A stretch of 64,000 nucleotides of DNA, taken from contig NZ_JARKNC010000003.1 in assembly GCF_029360805.1 (NCBI RefSeq), forward strand, positions 186,001 through 250,000, read 5' to 3'. Position 1 is the first letter of the stretch. Every line of letters begins with the position of its first letter. The position numbers and the translations under genes were made by a program. The notes under the pieces were generated by a model. It did no database searches and was not told the DNA's origin. It worked only from the letters and a program-made list of their open reading frames with translations. This document shows, piece after piece, positions 8,723 through 18,358 of this stretch. This DNA comes from Daejeonella sp. JGW-45. GTDB lineage: Bacteria; Bacteroidota; Bacteroidia; Sphingobacteriales; Sphingobacteriaceae.

Positions 8723-9820
8723 TTATTGGTTGGCTTTTACGATATCACCCTCGCTTAATCCATCGGTTCCTGCGATTATAACTTTGTCGCCGGTTTTCAA
8801 ACCGGAAAGTATCTCCGCCTTTCCGTCAGATACCTTTCCGGTCTGGATATTCACACGCTTGGCCTTTCCGCTTTCTGAAATAAACAGGTAGTCACCGTTC
8901 TCGGCCTTCTGAATCGCATTAACCGGCACAACCAGGGCTTTATCGTTCTTGTAATCGATTATCTTAAGGATACTCAACATGTTTGGACGGTACTTATTGC
9001 TCGACGGCAGTTTGATTTCAACATTGAAGCTTCTTGAAACAGGATCGATGGTTTTAGAAACAAAGGAAATCGTGGTAGTGATCGTATCGGGCAGGTCCGG
9101 CAGAATAACCTGAACCTTATCTCCCTGATTAACACGCCCGGCATAGGATTCAGCTACCAAGGCCTTTGCTTTTAATTTGCTTGCGTTAATGATTCTGATC
9201 GAAGACATCCCCGGTGAAGCTATTGAACCAACTTTAAGATCCATGGCATCAACAGTACCCGATATGGGCGCTTTAATCTTGTACATCGCAATCTGTGATC
9301 TCAGGGTAGCAATACGACGTTCTGCTGCTTCCTTTTGAGTTTTTGCGTTCAGGAATTGAACTTCCGTCCCAATCTTCTGATCCCATAAGTTCTTCTGACG
9401 CTGATACAGAGTTGTGGCAAGTTCAAGTTGTGTTTGAAGCTCAGATATATTCTGTTTTAAAACGCTGTCATCGATTTGTGCTAACACCTGTCCACGGCCA
9501 ACGTTCTGACCAACGCTGGCAAAAACAGCAGTAACCACTCCCTGTGCCTGTGGATTAACCTGGACATTATCTTCTGCGTCGATCTTTCCCTGAACTTCCA
9601 GGTAATTACTGAAAGTGCTTTCCTGTATCTCTACTATATTGACGCTTTTTATATCTTCAGCAGTCTTTGCGGTCCCAACTTCTGCTTCGAGTGCTGCTAT
9701 CTTGGAGTTGATCTCCACACGCTGCTTTTTGAGCTCTTCAAGCTCGGTCTTTTTATCGGTGGACTTTCCACTGCAGGCTGCGAGAAAAACGACAGCGGCT
9801 ATAAGTAGTAGATTTTTCAT
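8723..9820 (-). CDS. RND periplasmic adaptor (membrane fusion protein), lipoprotein
   Basis: This adaptor joins the pump at 5289 to the TolC-type channel at 9940. The ATG at 9820 is chosen because it starts a clean lipoprotein signal, 'MKNLLLIAAVVFLAACSGK', with the lipidated Cys at residue 16; longer frames to 9913 only add an unlikely leader. About 365 aa follow: a coiled-coil start ('KKTELEELKKQRVEINSK'), a biotinyl/lipoyl-like hairpin domain ('VQVNPQAQGVVTAVFASVGQ'), an alpha-helical hairpin and the beta-barrel with 'LPSSNKYRPNMLSILKI'. The order and spacing fit a single operon. Confidence 0.92.
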   Translation of the reverse strand: MKNLLLIAAVVFLAACSGKSTDKKTELEELKKQRVEINSKIAALEAEVGTAKTAEDIKSVNIVEIQESTFSNYLEVQGKIDAEDNVQVNPQAQGVVTAVFASVGQNVGRGQVLAQIDDSVLKQNISELQTQLELATTLYQRQKNLWDQKIGTEVQFLNAKTQKEAAERRIATLRSQIAMYKIKAPISGTVDAMDLKVGSIASPGMSSIRIINASKLKAKALVAESYAGRVNQGDKVQVILPDLPDTITTTISFVSKTIDPVSRSFNVEIKLPSSNKYRPNMLSILKIIDYKNDKALVVPVNAIQKAENGDYLFISESGKAKRVNIQTGKVSDGKAEILSGLKTGDKVIIAGTDGLSEGDIVKANQ

Positions 9821-9939
9821 AGAACTTGTGTTAATTTTAGAATTTAGTTTTATATGCCCGGAAAAACCATTAGACAGGTTATATCGAAGCGTGTTTTTAG
9901 TTGTAGTGACCATTTTAAAATAGCTTAACTCTGTTATCG

Positions 9940-11277
9940 TTAATAATTGATTCTGCCTAGTGCCTTGTCCATATTCACGCGGTTGATCATCAGATCATAA
10001 AGCGCATTAATATAATTGTTCTGAGCTTCCTTCAGGGATGTTTCGGCCGTTGTAACTTCTATACTTGACCCTACGCCTTCCCCGTATTTAATCTTCGAAA
10101 CTCGTAAAACCTCCTGGGCCAAATCCATATTTCTCTTCTGATTATCCAGGGATTTCAAGCTATTCAAAAATGTAGTCTGGGCCTGATCAACCTCAAGATT
10201 TATCCCGTTCTGAAGATTGATAAGATCATTCTCTGTTTTTAATATGGCCAGTTTAGCGTTACGTACCTGGTTTAATTTGATCCCACCTGAAATAATTGGC
10301 ACAGATAACCGCAATCCAATGATCGTACTTGGAAAGTTTGTTTTGAAAAGCTGAGAAAAATCATTCGACTGAAAGCTTTGTGAGGTACTTCCAAATGCTG
10401 ACAGTGAAGGAAGGAACTGGCTCTTATACCGCTTCAGGTCAAATTCATTTAGTTTCTTTTGCGTTTCGAGCAATGAATATTCAATCCGGTTACGATAAGC
10501 CGTGCTATCGCTAAGGGCCACAGATTGCTCTACCTGTAAACCTGCTATCGAATCAGTTAATGTAAGTTTACTGTTAACCGTCATACCCATCTGAAACTTG
10601 AGGAGGTTAAGATTCAGAGCCAGAAGCCGTATAACATTCTCGCGCTCTGTTTCCAAATTATTCTTCAACACTGTTAAGCGGTCAACGTCAATTTTTTCAA
10701 CAAAGCCGTTTTTAAACATCGCTTCCGTGTCATTGAGCGATTTCCCAAGCCTGTCAAGGTTCGCATCCAGAAGGCTTAGCTGTTCGTTACTAACAAGAAC
10801 TGAGTAATAGGCTTTTGTAACCGCAACAGCAGTTTCAATACGGGTTCTTTTCAGGTTCTTATTGGATAGCTCTTTGTAGGTTTTGGAGGCCTGGATCCCT
10901 ACAAGATATGAACCGTCAAATAATAACTGGTTGAGTTCGAGACCTACCAGGGACTGGTATTTAACACCGAACTGGACCGGTATCTGGGTACCTGGCTGAC
11001 CAAAAAATTCACCCGGAAGCAAACTCGTCGGGAGTTTTATAAAATCCTGGAAATTCGCATTCCCGCTTACCTGCGGTAATCCTATTCCAATAGTTTGCTT
11101 GACCGTATTTCTGGCGATCTCTTCGTCGATCCGCGCGTTGAGCACCGCAACCTGGTGATTTTGAGCATAGTCGATCGCCTGTTGAAGACTGAAGCTCGCA
11201 ACGGTGTCTGCTTGCTGTGCCTTAGCGGAGATCCCGAAAGCAAGGCATACAATTAAGGTTAGATATCTGTATTTCAT
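9940..11277 (-). CDS. TolC-family outer-membrane efflux channel
   Basis: The protein has 445 aa with a Sec signal 'MKYRYLTLIVCLAFGISAKA' before the mature start QQADT. The two OEP repeats are seen as long helical stretches, with 'SLQQAIDYAQNHQVAVLNAR' at about residue 30 and 'VSKIKYGEGVGSSIEVTTAE' near the end, typical of TolC/OprM-type proteins. It lies 6 bp after the tetR gene and 119 bp before the adaptor start at 9820. Confidence 0.93.
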   Translation of the reverse strand: MKYRYLTLIVCLAFGISAKAQQADTVASFSLQQAIDYAQNHQVAVLNARIDEEIARNTVKQTIGIGLPQVSGNANFQDFIKLPTSLLPGEFFGQPGTQIPVQFGVKYQSLVGLELNQLLFDGSYLVGIQASKTYKELSNKNLKRTRIETAVAVTKAYYSVLVSNEQLSLLDANLDRLGKSLNDTEAMFKNGFVEKIDVDRLTVLKNNLETERENVIRLLALNLNLLKFQMGMTVNSKLTLTDSIAGLQVEQSVALSDSTAYRNRIEYSLLETQKKLNEFDLKRYKSQFLPSLSAFGSTSQSFQSNDFSQLFKTNFPSTIIGLRLSVPIISGGIKLNQVRNAKLAILKTENDLINLQNGINLEVDQAQTTFLNSLKSLDNQKRNMDLAQEVLRVSKIKYGEGVGSSIEVTTAETSLKEAQNNYINALYDLMINRVNMDKALGRINY

Positions 11278-11283
11278 ATGTGA

Positions 11284-11901
11284 TTATTCTTCTTCGTTTA
11301 TCTCTTTGTATTTATTAATTAATTTATGCCCCTTTATTGAGCATACTCCGTATAAAAAATGTTCTGTCAGTTCGACCATAACCTGTGCTATTCCATACCG
11401 GCCATTTGTGTATGCAGAGCTATTTGAAAAGATTAAGTCTATCTGCTCCAGTCTCATTTGCGTGAGAATGTCACATTTGATGTCACTGCGGTAATACCCC
11501 TCCTTAATACCCCTCATCAAATTGTTATAGATGGTTTCGTAAAGGCATTTCTGACGAAAATTTTTAAAGGATAACCATGCCTGAGGATGATATTTTTGCA
11601 AGTCATAGAACAGGTTCGGATGCATGTTAGATAGAAGTTCCTGCATATTTGTTACAGCGAAGAAGAGTTCGTGTACTGCATTCTCGGCATTCTCGGATCC
11701 TTCCCTGATCACACACTTCTGGTAACTGAGCTTATTCTCGATCACCATATTTACGATCTCATTCTTATCGCTGAAATGCGTATAGATCGTCTTTTTAGAC
11801 ATGCCAAGGTGCTTGGCGAGGTCATCCATCGTCACACTCTTGAATCCATGCTGACAAAAAAGGTTGTCTGATTCTGAGATTATATAGTCTTTAACTTCCA
11901 A
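11284..11901 (-). CDS. TetR/AcrR-family repressor of the first RND operon
   Basis: The protein has 205 aa. The N-terminal helix-turn-helix is clear: 'VTMDDLAKHLGMSKKTIYTH' at about residues 24-43. The rest is the variable ligand-binding domain. The start is TTG at 11901; an in-frame stop directly precedes it, and AAGGAG sits about 11 nt upstream. It is the first gene of the efflux operon and is preceded by an exact TAGTTTTG promoter box and a 10+10-bp palindrome (11937-11966), so it very probably represses its own operon. Confidence 0.9.
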   Translation of the reverse strand: MEVKDYIISESDNLFCQHGFKSVTMDDLAKHLGMSKKTIYTHFSDKNEIVNMVIENKLSYQKCVIREGSENAENAVHELFFAVTNMQELLSNMHPNLFYDLQKYHPQAWLSFKNFRQKCLYETIYNNLMRGIKEGYYRSDIKCDILTQMRLEQIDLIFSNSSAYTNGRYGIAQVMVELTEHFLYGVCSIKGHKLINKYKEINEEE

Positions 11902-11928
11902 TTATTTATACTCCTTTTTAATGCGCGA

Positions 11929-11966
11929 CAAAACTATGGAAACTTTTTTCAATTCTAAAGTTTCCA
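11929..11966 (-). promoter_or_regulatory. Promoter and palindromic operator of the first RND operon
   Basis: A perfect inverted repeat, TGGAAACTTT (11937-11946) and AAAGTTTCCA (11957-11966) with a 10-bp spacer, directly abuts the -7 box TAGTTTTG (minus strand, 11929-11936), an exact fit to TAnnTTTG. The position covers the -10 to -40 zone of the tetR-tolC-adaptor-pump operon, as expected of an autorepressing TetR protein. Confidence 0.75.
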
Positions 11967-12074
11967 ATGAAAATATTTTTAATTTTTTCTAAAATGGTCA
12001 ATCGAACATGGATATCTTAAGCCGCCCGGCAGTACTAATTCCAAAAACCTTAACTTCGCAGAAATTCTTTCAAA

Positions 12075-13418
12075 ATGAACTTGTCACCTTTATCTGCAAT
12101 CTCCCCTATTGACGGGCGCTATCATAAAGTAACCTCAGAACTTTCGGGCTTTTTCTCTGAATCCGCTTTGATCAAATTCAGGGTTTATGTAGAAATAGAA
12201 TATTTTATCGCCCTTTGCGAGCTGCCGCTACCACAGCTCAGCGGTTTTGACCATGAAAAATTTTCAGCACTAAGATCAATCTATCTGAATTTTAACGATG
12301 GCCACGCACAAGCTGTTAAAGAGATCGAAAAAATAACCAATCACGATGTTAAAGCGGTGGAGTATTTCATAAAAAATGAATTCTCAAAACTTGACCTGGA
12401 TGCATACAAGGAATTTATTCACTTTGGACTTACTTCACAGGATATAAATAATACGGCTATACCTCATTCTTTCAAACTGGCGATAGAAAACTCCTACCTG
12501 CCTGCGCTGAATGAACTTTTAACGCGAATGAAAGAGCGGATTTCTGAATGGGCAGATGTCCCGATGCTTGCCCACACCCACGGTCAGCCGGCCTCGCCTA
12601 CCCGGCTGGGGAAAGAATTGCAGGTATTTGTTGAAAGGATTGAAGTTCAGTTAAGCCAATTACAGGCCATCCCATTCTCTGCAAAATTTGGCGGGGCAAC
12701 CGGCAACTTCAATGCGCATTACGTTGGGTACGGCAGTATCGACTGGACTAAATTTGCCAACAGTTTTGTGAACGACCGGCTGAAACTTAACCGGTCGCAA
12801 TACACTACCCAAATTGAACATTACGACAATTTTGCTGCACATTGCGATGTTTTAAAACGCATCAATAATATCCTGATAGATTTGAACAGGGATCTGTGGT
12901 CGTATATTTCCATGAACTATTTTAAACAGCAGATCAAAGCCGGCGAGGTTGGTTCGTCGGCTATGCCTCATAAAGTAAATCCGATAGATTTTGAAAATTC
13001 TGAAGGAAACCTGGGGCTTGCAAATGCTGTCTTTGAGCACCTGGCCGCAAAATTACCCATATCAAGGCTACAGCGTGACCTGACCGACTCAACAGTCCTG
13101 AGAAATATTGGAGTGCCGGTAGCACATACATTAATAGCGCTAAAGTCCACAGTGAAAGGACTCAATAAATTGCTTATTAATGAGGACGCCATCCGGGCAG
13201 ACCTGGATGCGAACTGGGCTGTTGTCGCCGAAGCGATTCAGACAATACTTCGCCGTGAAGGCTATTCTAATCCGTACGAAACTCTGAAGGAGCTTACAAG
13301 GACGAATACTCACGTAAATCAGTCGACAATAAGCGAATTTGTAGATACCCTTACGGTTTCGGAGGAGGTTAAAGCAGAGCTAAAAAAGATCAGTCCATTC
13401 AATTATACCGGTTTATAG
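12075..13418 (+). CDS. purB: Adenylosuccinate lyase
   Basis: This enzyme releases fumarate from adenylosuccinate and from SAICAR in purine synthesis. It has 447 aa. The superfamily signature 'GSSAMPHKVNPIDFENSEGN' at about residues 297-316 carries the flexible catalytic loop, 'HFGLTSQDINNTA' at about 115 and 'THGQPASPTRLGKE' at about 169 hold the catalytic His/Thr region. The start 'NLSPLSAISPIDGRYHK' is typical of the E. coli-type subfamily. A near-consensus TAACTTCG box lies at 12051-12058, 17 bp before the ATG. Confidence 0.96.
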   Translation: MNLSPLSAISPIDGRYHKVTSELSGFFSESALIKFRVYVEIEYFIALCELPLPQLSGFDHEKFSALRSIYLNFNDGHAQAVKEIEKITNHDVKAVEYFIKNEFSKLDLDAYKEFIHFGLTSQDINNTAIPHSFKLAIENSYLPALNELLTRMKERISEWADVPMLAHTHGQPASPTRLGKELQVFVERIEVQLSQLQAIPFSAKFGGATGNFNAHYVGYGSIDWTKFANSFVNDRLKLNRSQYTTQIEHYDNFAAHCDVLKRINNILIDLNRDLWSYISMNYFKQQIKAGEVGSSAMPHKVNPIDFENSEGNLGLANAVFEHLAAKLPISRLQRDLTDSTVLRNIGVPVAHTLIALKSTVKGLNKLLINEDAIRADLDANWAVVAEAIQTILRREGYSNPYETLKELTRTNTHVNQSTISEFVDTLTVSEEVKAELKKISPFNYTGL

Positions 13419-13473
13419 GCGGTCATGTGCATGTCATAACTTTACAGTCAGCATCTGCAAATTAAAAAATTAG

Positions 13474-13481
13474 TAATTTTG
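13474..13481 (+). promoter_or_regulatory. -7 box for the NifU-type gene
   Basis: TAATTTTG matches TAnnTTTG exactly, 17 bp before the ATG at 13498, implying a very short leader. Confidence 0.5.
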
Positions 13482-13497
13482 CATATATTTTATTGAA

Positions 13498-14058
13498 ATG
13501 AGCACTGCAACAACGACGAATGTATATACCGAAAGTACCCCTAACCCGGCTACTCGGAAATTCCTGGTTAATAAACTATTAACTAATAACAGCGTAGACT
13601 TTCCAACGAAGGAAAGTGCGGAGAAATCTCATTTCGCACGTGAACTGTTCAAATTCAATTTTGTAACAGGAGTGTTTTTTGCAAGTAACTTTGTAACCAT
13701 TACGAAATCCGAGGGATCAGACTGGCGGGATATTGAGCCTATTTTGAAGGAGTTCGTAAAGGGTGCAGTTGAGTCGGAACTCAATATCCTGGAAAAGGAA
13801 GAGACAGCGGCTAATTTTGAAGGCACAGAAACGGAAATCAAAATTCAGCAGATCCTGCACGACTATGTCCGCCCGGCTGTAGAACAGGATGGCGGTGCAA
13901 TAAGCTATAAATCGTATAACGATGGTGTTGTAACCGTGGAACTTCGGGGATCATGCAGCGGATGCCCTTCTTCGACCATCACGCTGAAATCCGGAATTGA
14001 GAATCTGCTAAAACGTATGGTGCCCGAAGTTACGGAAGTAGTTTCTGAAGCACTGTAA
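13498..14058 (+). CDS. NifU/Nfu-type iron-sulfur carrier protein
   Basis: The protein has 186 aa with two domains. An Nfu N-terminal domain ('ESTPNPATRKFLVNKLL') occupies about residues 8-95, and a NifU C-terminal domain about 108-184, with the cluster-binding pair in 'GSCSGCPSSTITLKSGIENL' (CxxC). This is the arrangement of mitochondrial NFU1 and bacterial Nfu carriers that hand 4Fe-4S clusters to target proteins such as lipoate synthase. It is monocistronic, preceded by an exact promoter box and convergent with the inositol-phosphatase gene; an AT-rich hairpin (14064-14088) lies in the 27-bp gap. Confidence 0.9.
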   Translation: MSTATTTNVYTESTPNPATRKFLVNKLLTNNSVDFPTKESAEKSHFARELFKFNFVTGVFFASNFVTITKSEGSDWRDIEPILKEFVKGAVESELNILEKEETAANFEGTETEIKIQQILHDYVRPAVEQDGGAISYKSYNDGVVTVELRGSCSGCPSSTITLKSGIENLLKRMVPEVTEVVSEAL

Positions 14059-14085
14059 GAGGCTAATAATCAATATTTAGAATTA

Positions 14086-14880
14086 TTACTGGTCAAACTC
14101 TTTTCCCAGGACGGCAAGCAGTTCGGTGGAAATCTTTCCGTTAGTTGCAATAATCTCCCGGCGTTCGAAACAATTGTTCCCGCCTTTAAAGTCGAATACC
14201 TGTCCACCCGCCTCTCTGACCAGCACCATACCTGCAGCGATATCATAGGAATTGAGATTATATTCAAAGTAACCGTCAAACCGACCGCAGGCTACATAAG
14301 CCAGATCTATAGCAGCAGATCCGATCCGCCGGATCCCATGACATTTCTGCATTAATACTCTTAGCACATTAATATATTTTTCCATTTTCGAGAACTCGTA
14401 AAAAGGAAAGCCCGTAGCGAGCAGGGTATTCTCTACTGCTGAGGCAAGCGAAACCGAGATGCGCTTTCCATTGAGATATGCCCCACCGTCTTTCCATGCA
14501 GAAAAACACTCCTTCCGGTTTATTTCGTATACAACCCCCAGCACCAATTCGTCTTTTCGCTGAAGTGCAATACTGATCGAAAATGTCGGAACTCCATGAA
14601 TGAAATTTGTAGTTCCATCAAGGGGGTCTATTATCCAGTTATACTCATCGGCCAGAATAGTGCTCGTTTTCTCTTCTGTGATGTATCCGGCCTCTGGAAG
14701 TATCGAAGATAAACCCTTAACCAGGTCTCTTTCAGCAGTTTTATCCACATAGGAAACCATATCGTGCATTCCTTTGTACTCAATGTGCTCCCTGTCAAAT
14801 ATCTTAGATTCGCCGTGGATAAACTCGCCGACTTCCTCAGTGAGAGATATAACTTTCTTAGTTAAAAATGCCAGGTCCAT
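14086..14880 (-). CDS. Inositol monophosphatase family protein
   Basis: This is a Mg/Li-sensitive phosphatase family protein (SuhB-like), 264 aa. The metal-binding motifs are intact: 'ITEEKTS' (Glu) near residue 67, 'WIIDPLDGTTNFIHG' near 80-94 and 'SYDIAAGMVLVREAGG' near 215. The family hydrolyses inositol-1-phosphate and related sugar phosphates; the real substrate here cannot be told from sequence. It starts 1 bp after the stop of lgt (14882), so the two are probably cotranscribed. Confidence 0.92.
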   Translation of the reverse strand: MDLAFLTKKVISLTEEVGEFIHGESKIFDREHIEYKGMHDMVSYVDKTAERDLVKGLSSILPEAGYITEEKTSTILADEYNWIIDPLDGTTNFIHGVPTFSISIALQRKDELVLGVVYEINRKECFSAWKDGGAYLNGKRISVSLASAVENTLLATGFPFYEFSKMEKYINVLRVLMQKCHGIRRIGSAAIDLAYVACGRFDGYFEYNLNSYDIAAGMVLVREAGGQVFDFKGGNNCFERREIIATNGKISTELLAVLGKEFDQ

Positions 14881-14881
14881 A

Positions 14882-16054
14882 TCACTTAACAGGGATGCTT
14901 TCAGGATGTTTTTTGGCGTTATTCAGGGACCAGAAAATTCCTGCTATTCCGGTGATGACCAGTATAGCCGAAATAAGCTCGGCCTGTGTAAACCCGATGC
15001 CAAATACGTGATATTTTGAGTTTACACGTATCGTTTCGATTAAGAAGCGTTCGATACCATTTAGAATAAGATATATAGAAACCATCATGCCCGGTGTTTT
15101 TATCCTGTGGCGTACCGACCACAGGAAAGCAAATATGGCCAATCCCATCAGCACTTCATAAAAGGGAGTTGGATAAACCGGCAGCGGCAACTCGTTGCAA
15201 AAGTTTCCGGTGCAACCCGGAATAGGAACTCCCTCGTTGACAACATTATGAGGATATTTAAAGGACCAAACCCAGTCTGGTGCCCAGCTTAGCCATTCGG
15301 GTTTTGGCGAAGTGTTCTCAATTCCCCAATCTCCGTCACCAGACAAATGACAGCCTATACGGCCAACAGCATAAGCAAGCATCAGCCCAGGCCCTGCAAC
15401 ATCGAGCATATGAATCCACTTGATTCCATATTGCTTTGCCTTATATAATACTGCCGCACCTCCTACCAGGAGCCCGCCATAAAATGTCAGGCCGCTGAAT
15501 GAAAATAGGCCGCCTATGGGGTCTTTGGCAAATTCATCCCAATATTCAAGATTGTGAAAAACCTTTGCTCCAAGAAAACCGCCAACAGCAGCCCACATCA
15601 ACAGGTTACCCATAACCTGATATGGATGAACGAGCTCTTTAACTGTTTTTGGTTTTGCTAAAGCTTCCTTTTTCTTTTCAGTGTAAGACCAGTAGACAAA
15701 TACACCTCCTAATATTAAGCCGCCCAAGATGTTACCTCTTCCGGAAAGTATAAAGGTTTGGGGATTAGCTACGAAGTCTGAGTAATGAAGCAACCCTTCC
15801 AGTAATTTGAACCCCATCAGGAACCCGAAAAACCCGTTTAAAAAAAGCTCGGTCATGGAAGCAGGTTCCCCTACTTTAACTTCTCTGGTAAAGGGGTGTA
15901 CAAGACCCTGCTTTTCCTTTCGTTTAAATTCCTGGGAAAGAGCCCAATATCCGGCAGCAAATGCCAGGGCTACAAAGAAACCAAAAGTTTGAACTGGCAA
16001 TGGAATATTAATCCCGGTAAGGTATTCAATAAGATGGGTTATGGTCGGAAACAT
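14882..16054 (-). CDS. lgt: Prolipoprotein diacylglyceryl transferase (long form)
   Basis: Lgt attaches diacylglycerol to the lipobox Cys of prolipoproteins in the inner membrane. The signature is recognisable as '[17 protein letters not shown]' at about residues 230-246 followed by '[19 protein letters not shown]'. At 390 aa it is about 100 residues longer than E. coli Lgt. The extra length is a lysine-rich loop near 130-150 and a periplasmic insertion around '[12 protein letters not shown]', which contains two Cys. About eight hydrophobic segments are visible. Similar long forms occur in other Bacteroidota. Many lipoproteins in this window are potential clients. Confidence 0.9.
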   Translation of the reverse strand: MFPTITHLIEYLTGINIPLPVQTFGFFVALAFAAGYWALSQEFKRKEKQGLVHPFTREVKVGEPASMTELFLNGFFGFLMGFKLLEGLLHYSDFVANPQTFILSGRGNILGGLILGGVFVYWSYTEKKKEALAKPKTVKELVHPYQVMGNLLMWAAVGGFLGAKVFHNLEYWDEFAKDPIGGLFSFSGLTFYGGLLVGGAAVLYKAKQYGIKWIHMLDVAGPGLMLAYAVGRIGCHLSGDGDWGIENTSPKPEWLSWAPDWVWSFKYPHNVVNEGVPIPGCTGNFCNELPLPVYPTPFYEVLMGLAIFAFLWSVRHRIKTPGMMVSIYLILNGIERFLIETIRVNSKYHVFGIGFTQAELISAILVITGIAGIFWSLNNAKKHPESIPVK

Positions 16055-16120
16055 AGGTCAAATATACGTGCAGATATGATAAGCAAGGTAAGATATTTAA
16101 GACTGAAATCAGCGGCTTGA

Positions 16121-17440
16121 TCAGTGAAAAAACACCTCTGCCGGCTCAGATATTTCCATATCCCCATCAAATGCAATGCGTTCAAGTTTAATAGATCTCA
16201 ACTCGTTGACAAGAAGCGGATCATAGGGCGTTTTAACTTTTACATAGTTTCGGCTGAAGCCATGCATAAATCCGTCTTTGTGGTCTGCTTCGAAAAGCAC
16301 TGACGCCGATTTCCCAACCTGGGTTTCATAGAAAGCCCGGCGTTTCTTTTCTGATAAGATGTGAAGCATTTTGCTTCTGTCAGATCTTTGCGAGCCTGGA
16401 ACTTTTCCTTTCATCCCTGCGGCGGGAGTATTGTCTCTTTCTGAATAATTAAAAACGTGCAAATAAGAAACTTCAAGTTCGTTCAGGAAATTGTAGGTAT
16501 CTATAAAATCATCTCTCGTTTCGCCAGGGAAGCCCACAATCACATCGACACCGATACAGCAATCGGGAATAAGCTTACGGATCAAAGCTACCCGGCCGGC
16601 ATATAGTTCTCTTTGATACCTTCTTCGCATTAAGCCCAGAATCTTATTTGAACCCGATTGCAATGGGATATGAAAATGAGGAACAAATTTTTGAGAGGAA
16701 GATACAAATTCTATGATCTCGTCTGACAAGAGATTTGGTTCAATAGATGAAATCCGTATCCTGTCAATCCCATCCAAAGTATCCATAGCTTTAACCAGAT
16801 CAAGAAATCTGTCTTTCCGCTCACCATCGCGGATACCAAAATCGCCGAGATTAACTCCGGTAAGCACGATCTCTTTAACTCCGGATGCAGCAACCTCTTT
16901 AGCCTGCTGCAATACATTTGAAATAGTATCACTCCGGCTGTTGCCCCGGGCCAGCGGGATGGTACAAAAGGTACAAGTATAATCACAGCCATCCTGTACC
17001 TTAAGGAAGGTCCTGGTCCTGTCTCCGTATGAGAACGAAGGCACGAAGTCTCTTGTTGCCTCAATTGGCTGATTATATATTACGGCCTTTTCCCGCTTGG
17101 TAAGATCGGTAATGTATTCGATTATCCTGAACTTCTCTGCAGCCCCTAAAACAATATCCACACCGGGAATTTCAGAGATTTCCCGGGGCTTCAACTGAGC
17201 GTAACAACCGACAATGGCCACATAAGCTCTCGGTGAGTGTTTTAACGCCTGCTCTACTACTTTCCGGCATTTTTTGTCGGCGTGGTCAGTTACCGAGCAA
17301 GTATTTATGATATACACATCCGTTTCATCAGTGAACGAAACAGTCTCAAAGCCTGCATCCCTGAACTGACGACCTATTGCTGAGCTTTCAGAAAAATTAA
17401 GCTTACAGCCAAGTGTGTAAAATGCAACCTTCTTTGTCAT
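16121..17440 (-). CDS. mtaB: tRNA t6A37 methylthiotransferase MtaB
   Basis: This radical-SAM enzyme adds a methylthio group to t6A37 of tRNA. It has 439 aa. The UPF0004 domain has its cluster Cys in 'TLGCKLNFSES', 'INTCSVT' and 'GCYAQLKP'. The radical-SAM triad is in 'GCDYTCTFCTIPLARGNSRS' at about residue 150, and a TRAM-like C-terminal domain follows from about 375. The 'TLGCKLN' start and 'CSVTDHADKK' favour MtaB over MiaB/RimO. The gene ends 66 bp before lgt on the same strand and is preceded by an AGTGGAA heptad array. Confidence 0.92.
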   Translation of the reverse strand: MTKKVAFYTLGCKLNFSESSAIGRQFRDAGFETVSFTDETDVYIINTCSVTDHADKKCRKVVEQALKHSPRAYVAIVGCYAQLKPREISEIPGVDIVLGAAEKFRIIEYITDLTKREKAVIYNQPIEATRDFVPSFSYGDRTRTFLKVQDGCDYTCTFCTIPLARGNSRSDTISNVLQQAKEVAASGVKEIVLTGVNLGDFGIRDGERKDRFLDLVKAMDTLDGIDRIRISSIEPNLLSDEIIEFVSSSQKFVPHFHIPLQSGSNKILGLMRRRYQRELYAGRVALIRKLIPDCCIGVDVIVGFPGETRDDFIDTYNFLNELEVSYLHVFNYSERDNTPAAGMKGKVPGSQRSDRSKMLHILSEKKRRAFYETQVGKSASVLFEADHKDGFMHGFSRNYVKVKTPYDPLLVNELRSIKLERIAFDGDMEISEPAEVFFH

Positions 17441-17466
17441 AGAAAGTGCAAAGATAAGAAAGAAGA

Positions 17467-17508
17467 AGTTGAAAGGTGAAAGTGGAAAGTGGAAAGTTGA
17501 AAGTTGAA
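17467..17508. repeat. Tandem 7-nt repeat array (AGTKGAA x6)
   Basis: Six uninterrupted heptamers read AGTTGAA, AGGTGAA, AGTGGAA, AGTGGAA, AGTTGAA, AGTTGAA. They lie in the 111-bp gap between ubiX and mtaB (both minus strand). The same word recurs at 26031-26058. Confidence 0.85.
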
Positions 17509-17551
17509 AATGGTTGTACAGAGGAAATAACTATTCTGTTGTTAATTCATT

Positions 17552-18124
17552 TCAGTCTTCAGGTGTATTCCCCCACCGATAAGATTCATCTTTTAATCCC
17601 ATCAAGTCTATTACCCGGTTAACCACAGTACCTGCTACTTCTTCGATAGTTTCCGGCAGGCTATAAAAAGAAGGGCTTGCCGGACAGATTATTCCGCCTG
17701 CCTCGGTTACCGCTTTCATATTATTAATATGTATCAAATTATAGGGGGTTTCCCGAACAACCAATATTAACTTGCGCCTTTCCTTCAGCGCAACATCAGC
17801 GGCGCGTGTGATCAGATCGTTGGAAATGCCTGACGCGATGCGGCCGAGTGTTCCCATTGAACAGGGACAAATAATCACGGTGTCATATCCGGCAGAGCCT
17901 GAGGCAAAAGGAGCGTTAAAGTCATTTTTATCAAAAAAAGGGAGATTGTATTGTTCATAATCAGTATTCCCAAGTTCATGCTTCCAGACGTCCTTTGCAT
18001 TACCAGACATAACAACTCCAACATCTGACCATTGTGACCTTAAAGATATCATCTTGTCGAGTAATACTTTTGCATATACCGACCCGCTCGCACCTGTCAG
18101 GGCTATTGCTATTTTTCTTTTCAT
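17552..18124 (-). CDS. ubiX: Flavin prenyltransferase UbiX
   Basis: UbiX makes prenylated FMN, the cofactor of UbiD-type decarboxylases. It has 190 aa, the usual length. The FMN-binding start 'IALTGASGSVYAKVLLDKM' and the segment 'CPCSMGTLGRIASGISNDL' at about residue 93, plus 'VVRETPYNLIHINNM' near 125 and 'PASPSFYSLPETIEE' near 150, are all characteristic. No ubiD is present in the window. The stop is separated from mtaB by the heptad array. Confidence 0.95.
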   Translation of the reverse strand: MKRKIAIALTGASGSVYAKVLLDKMISLRSQWSDVGVVMSGNAKDVWKHELGNTDYEQYNLPFFDKNDFNAPFASGSAGYDTVIICPCSMGTLGRIASGISNDLITRAADVALKERRKLILVVRETPYNLIHINNMKAVTEAGGIICPASPSFYSLPETIEEVAGTVVNRVIDLMGLKDESYRWGNTPED

Positions 18125-18358
18125 ATTATGACTGGTATACAGATCGATGAAGAGCTCATAGATCCTCAGTTTAGGAACAAATATCTCTGAATTTTATCGT
18201 ATAAAAAAACGCCCGTGGCAGATAATCCTATCACTGACTCAAAAATCCCTGTTCATCACAATATCGGTTATTTCGTTACACAAATGCATAAATCAAGTGG
18301 TTTTAATGATTTTCGTGTGACATGATTTGTGAGAGAAAATATCTTATTTTGCAACCGA

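Noticed and set aside
14064-14088. AT-rich hairpin as a terminator between the NifU-type and IMPase genes
   Set aside because: The TAATAAT/ATTATTA stem has no GC pairs and no T run, so it is too weak to support a call.
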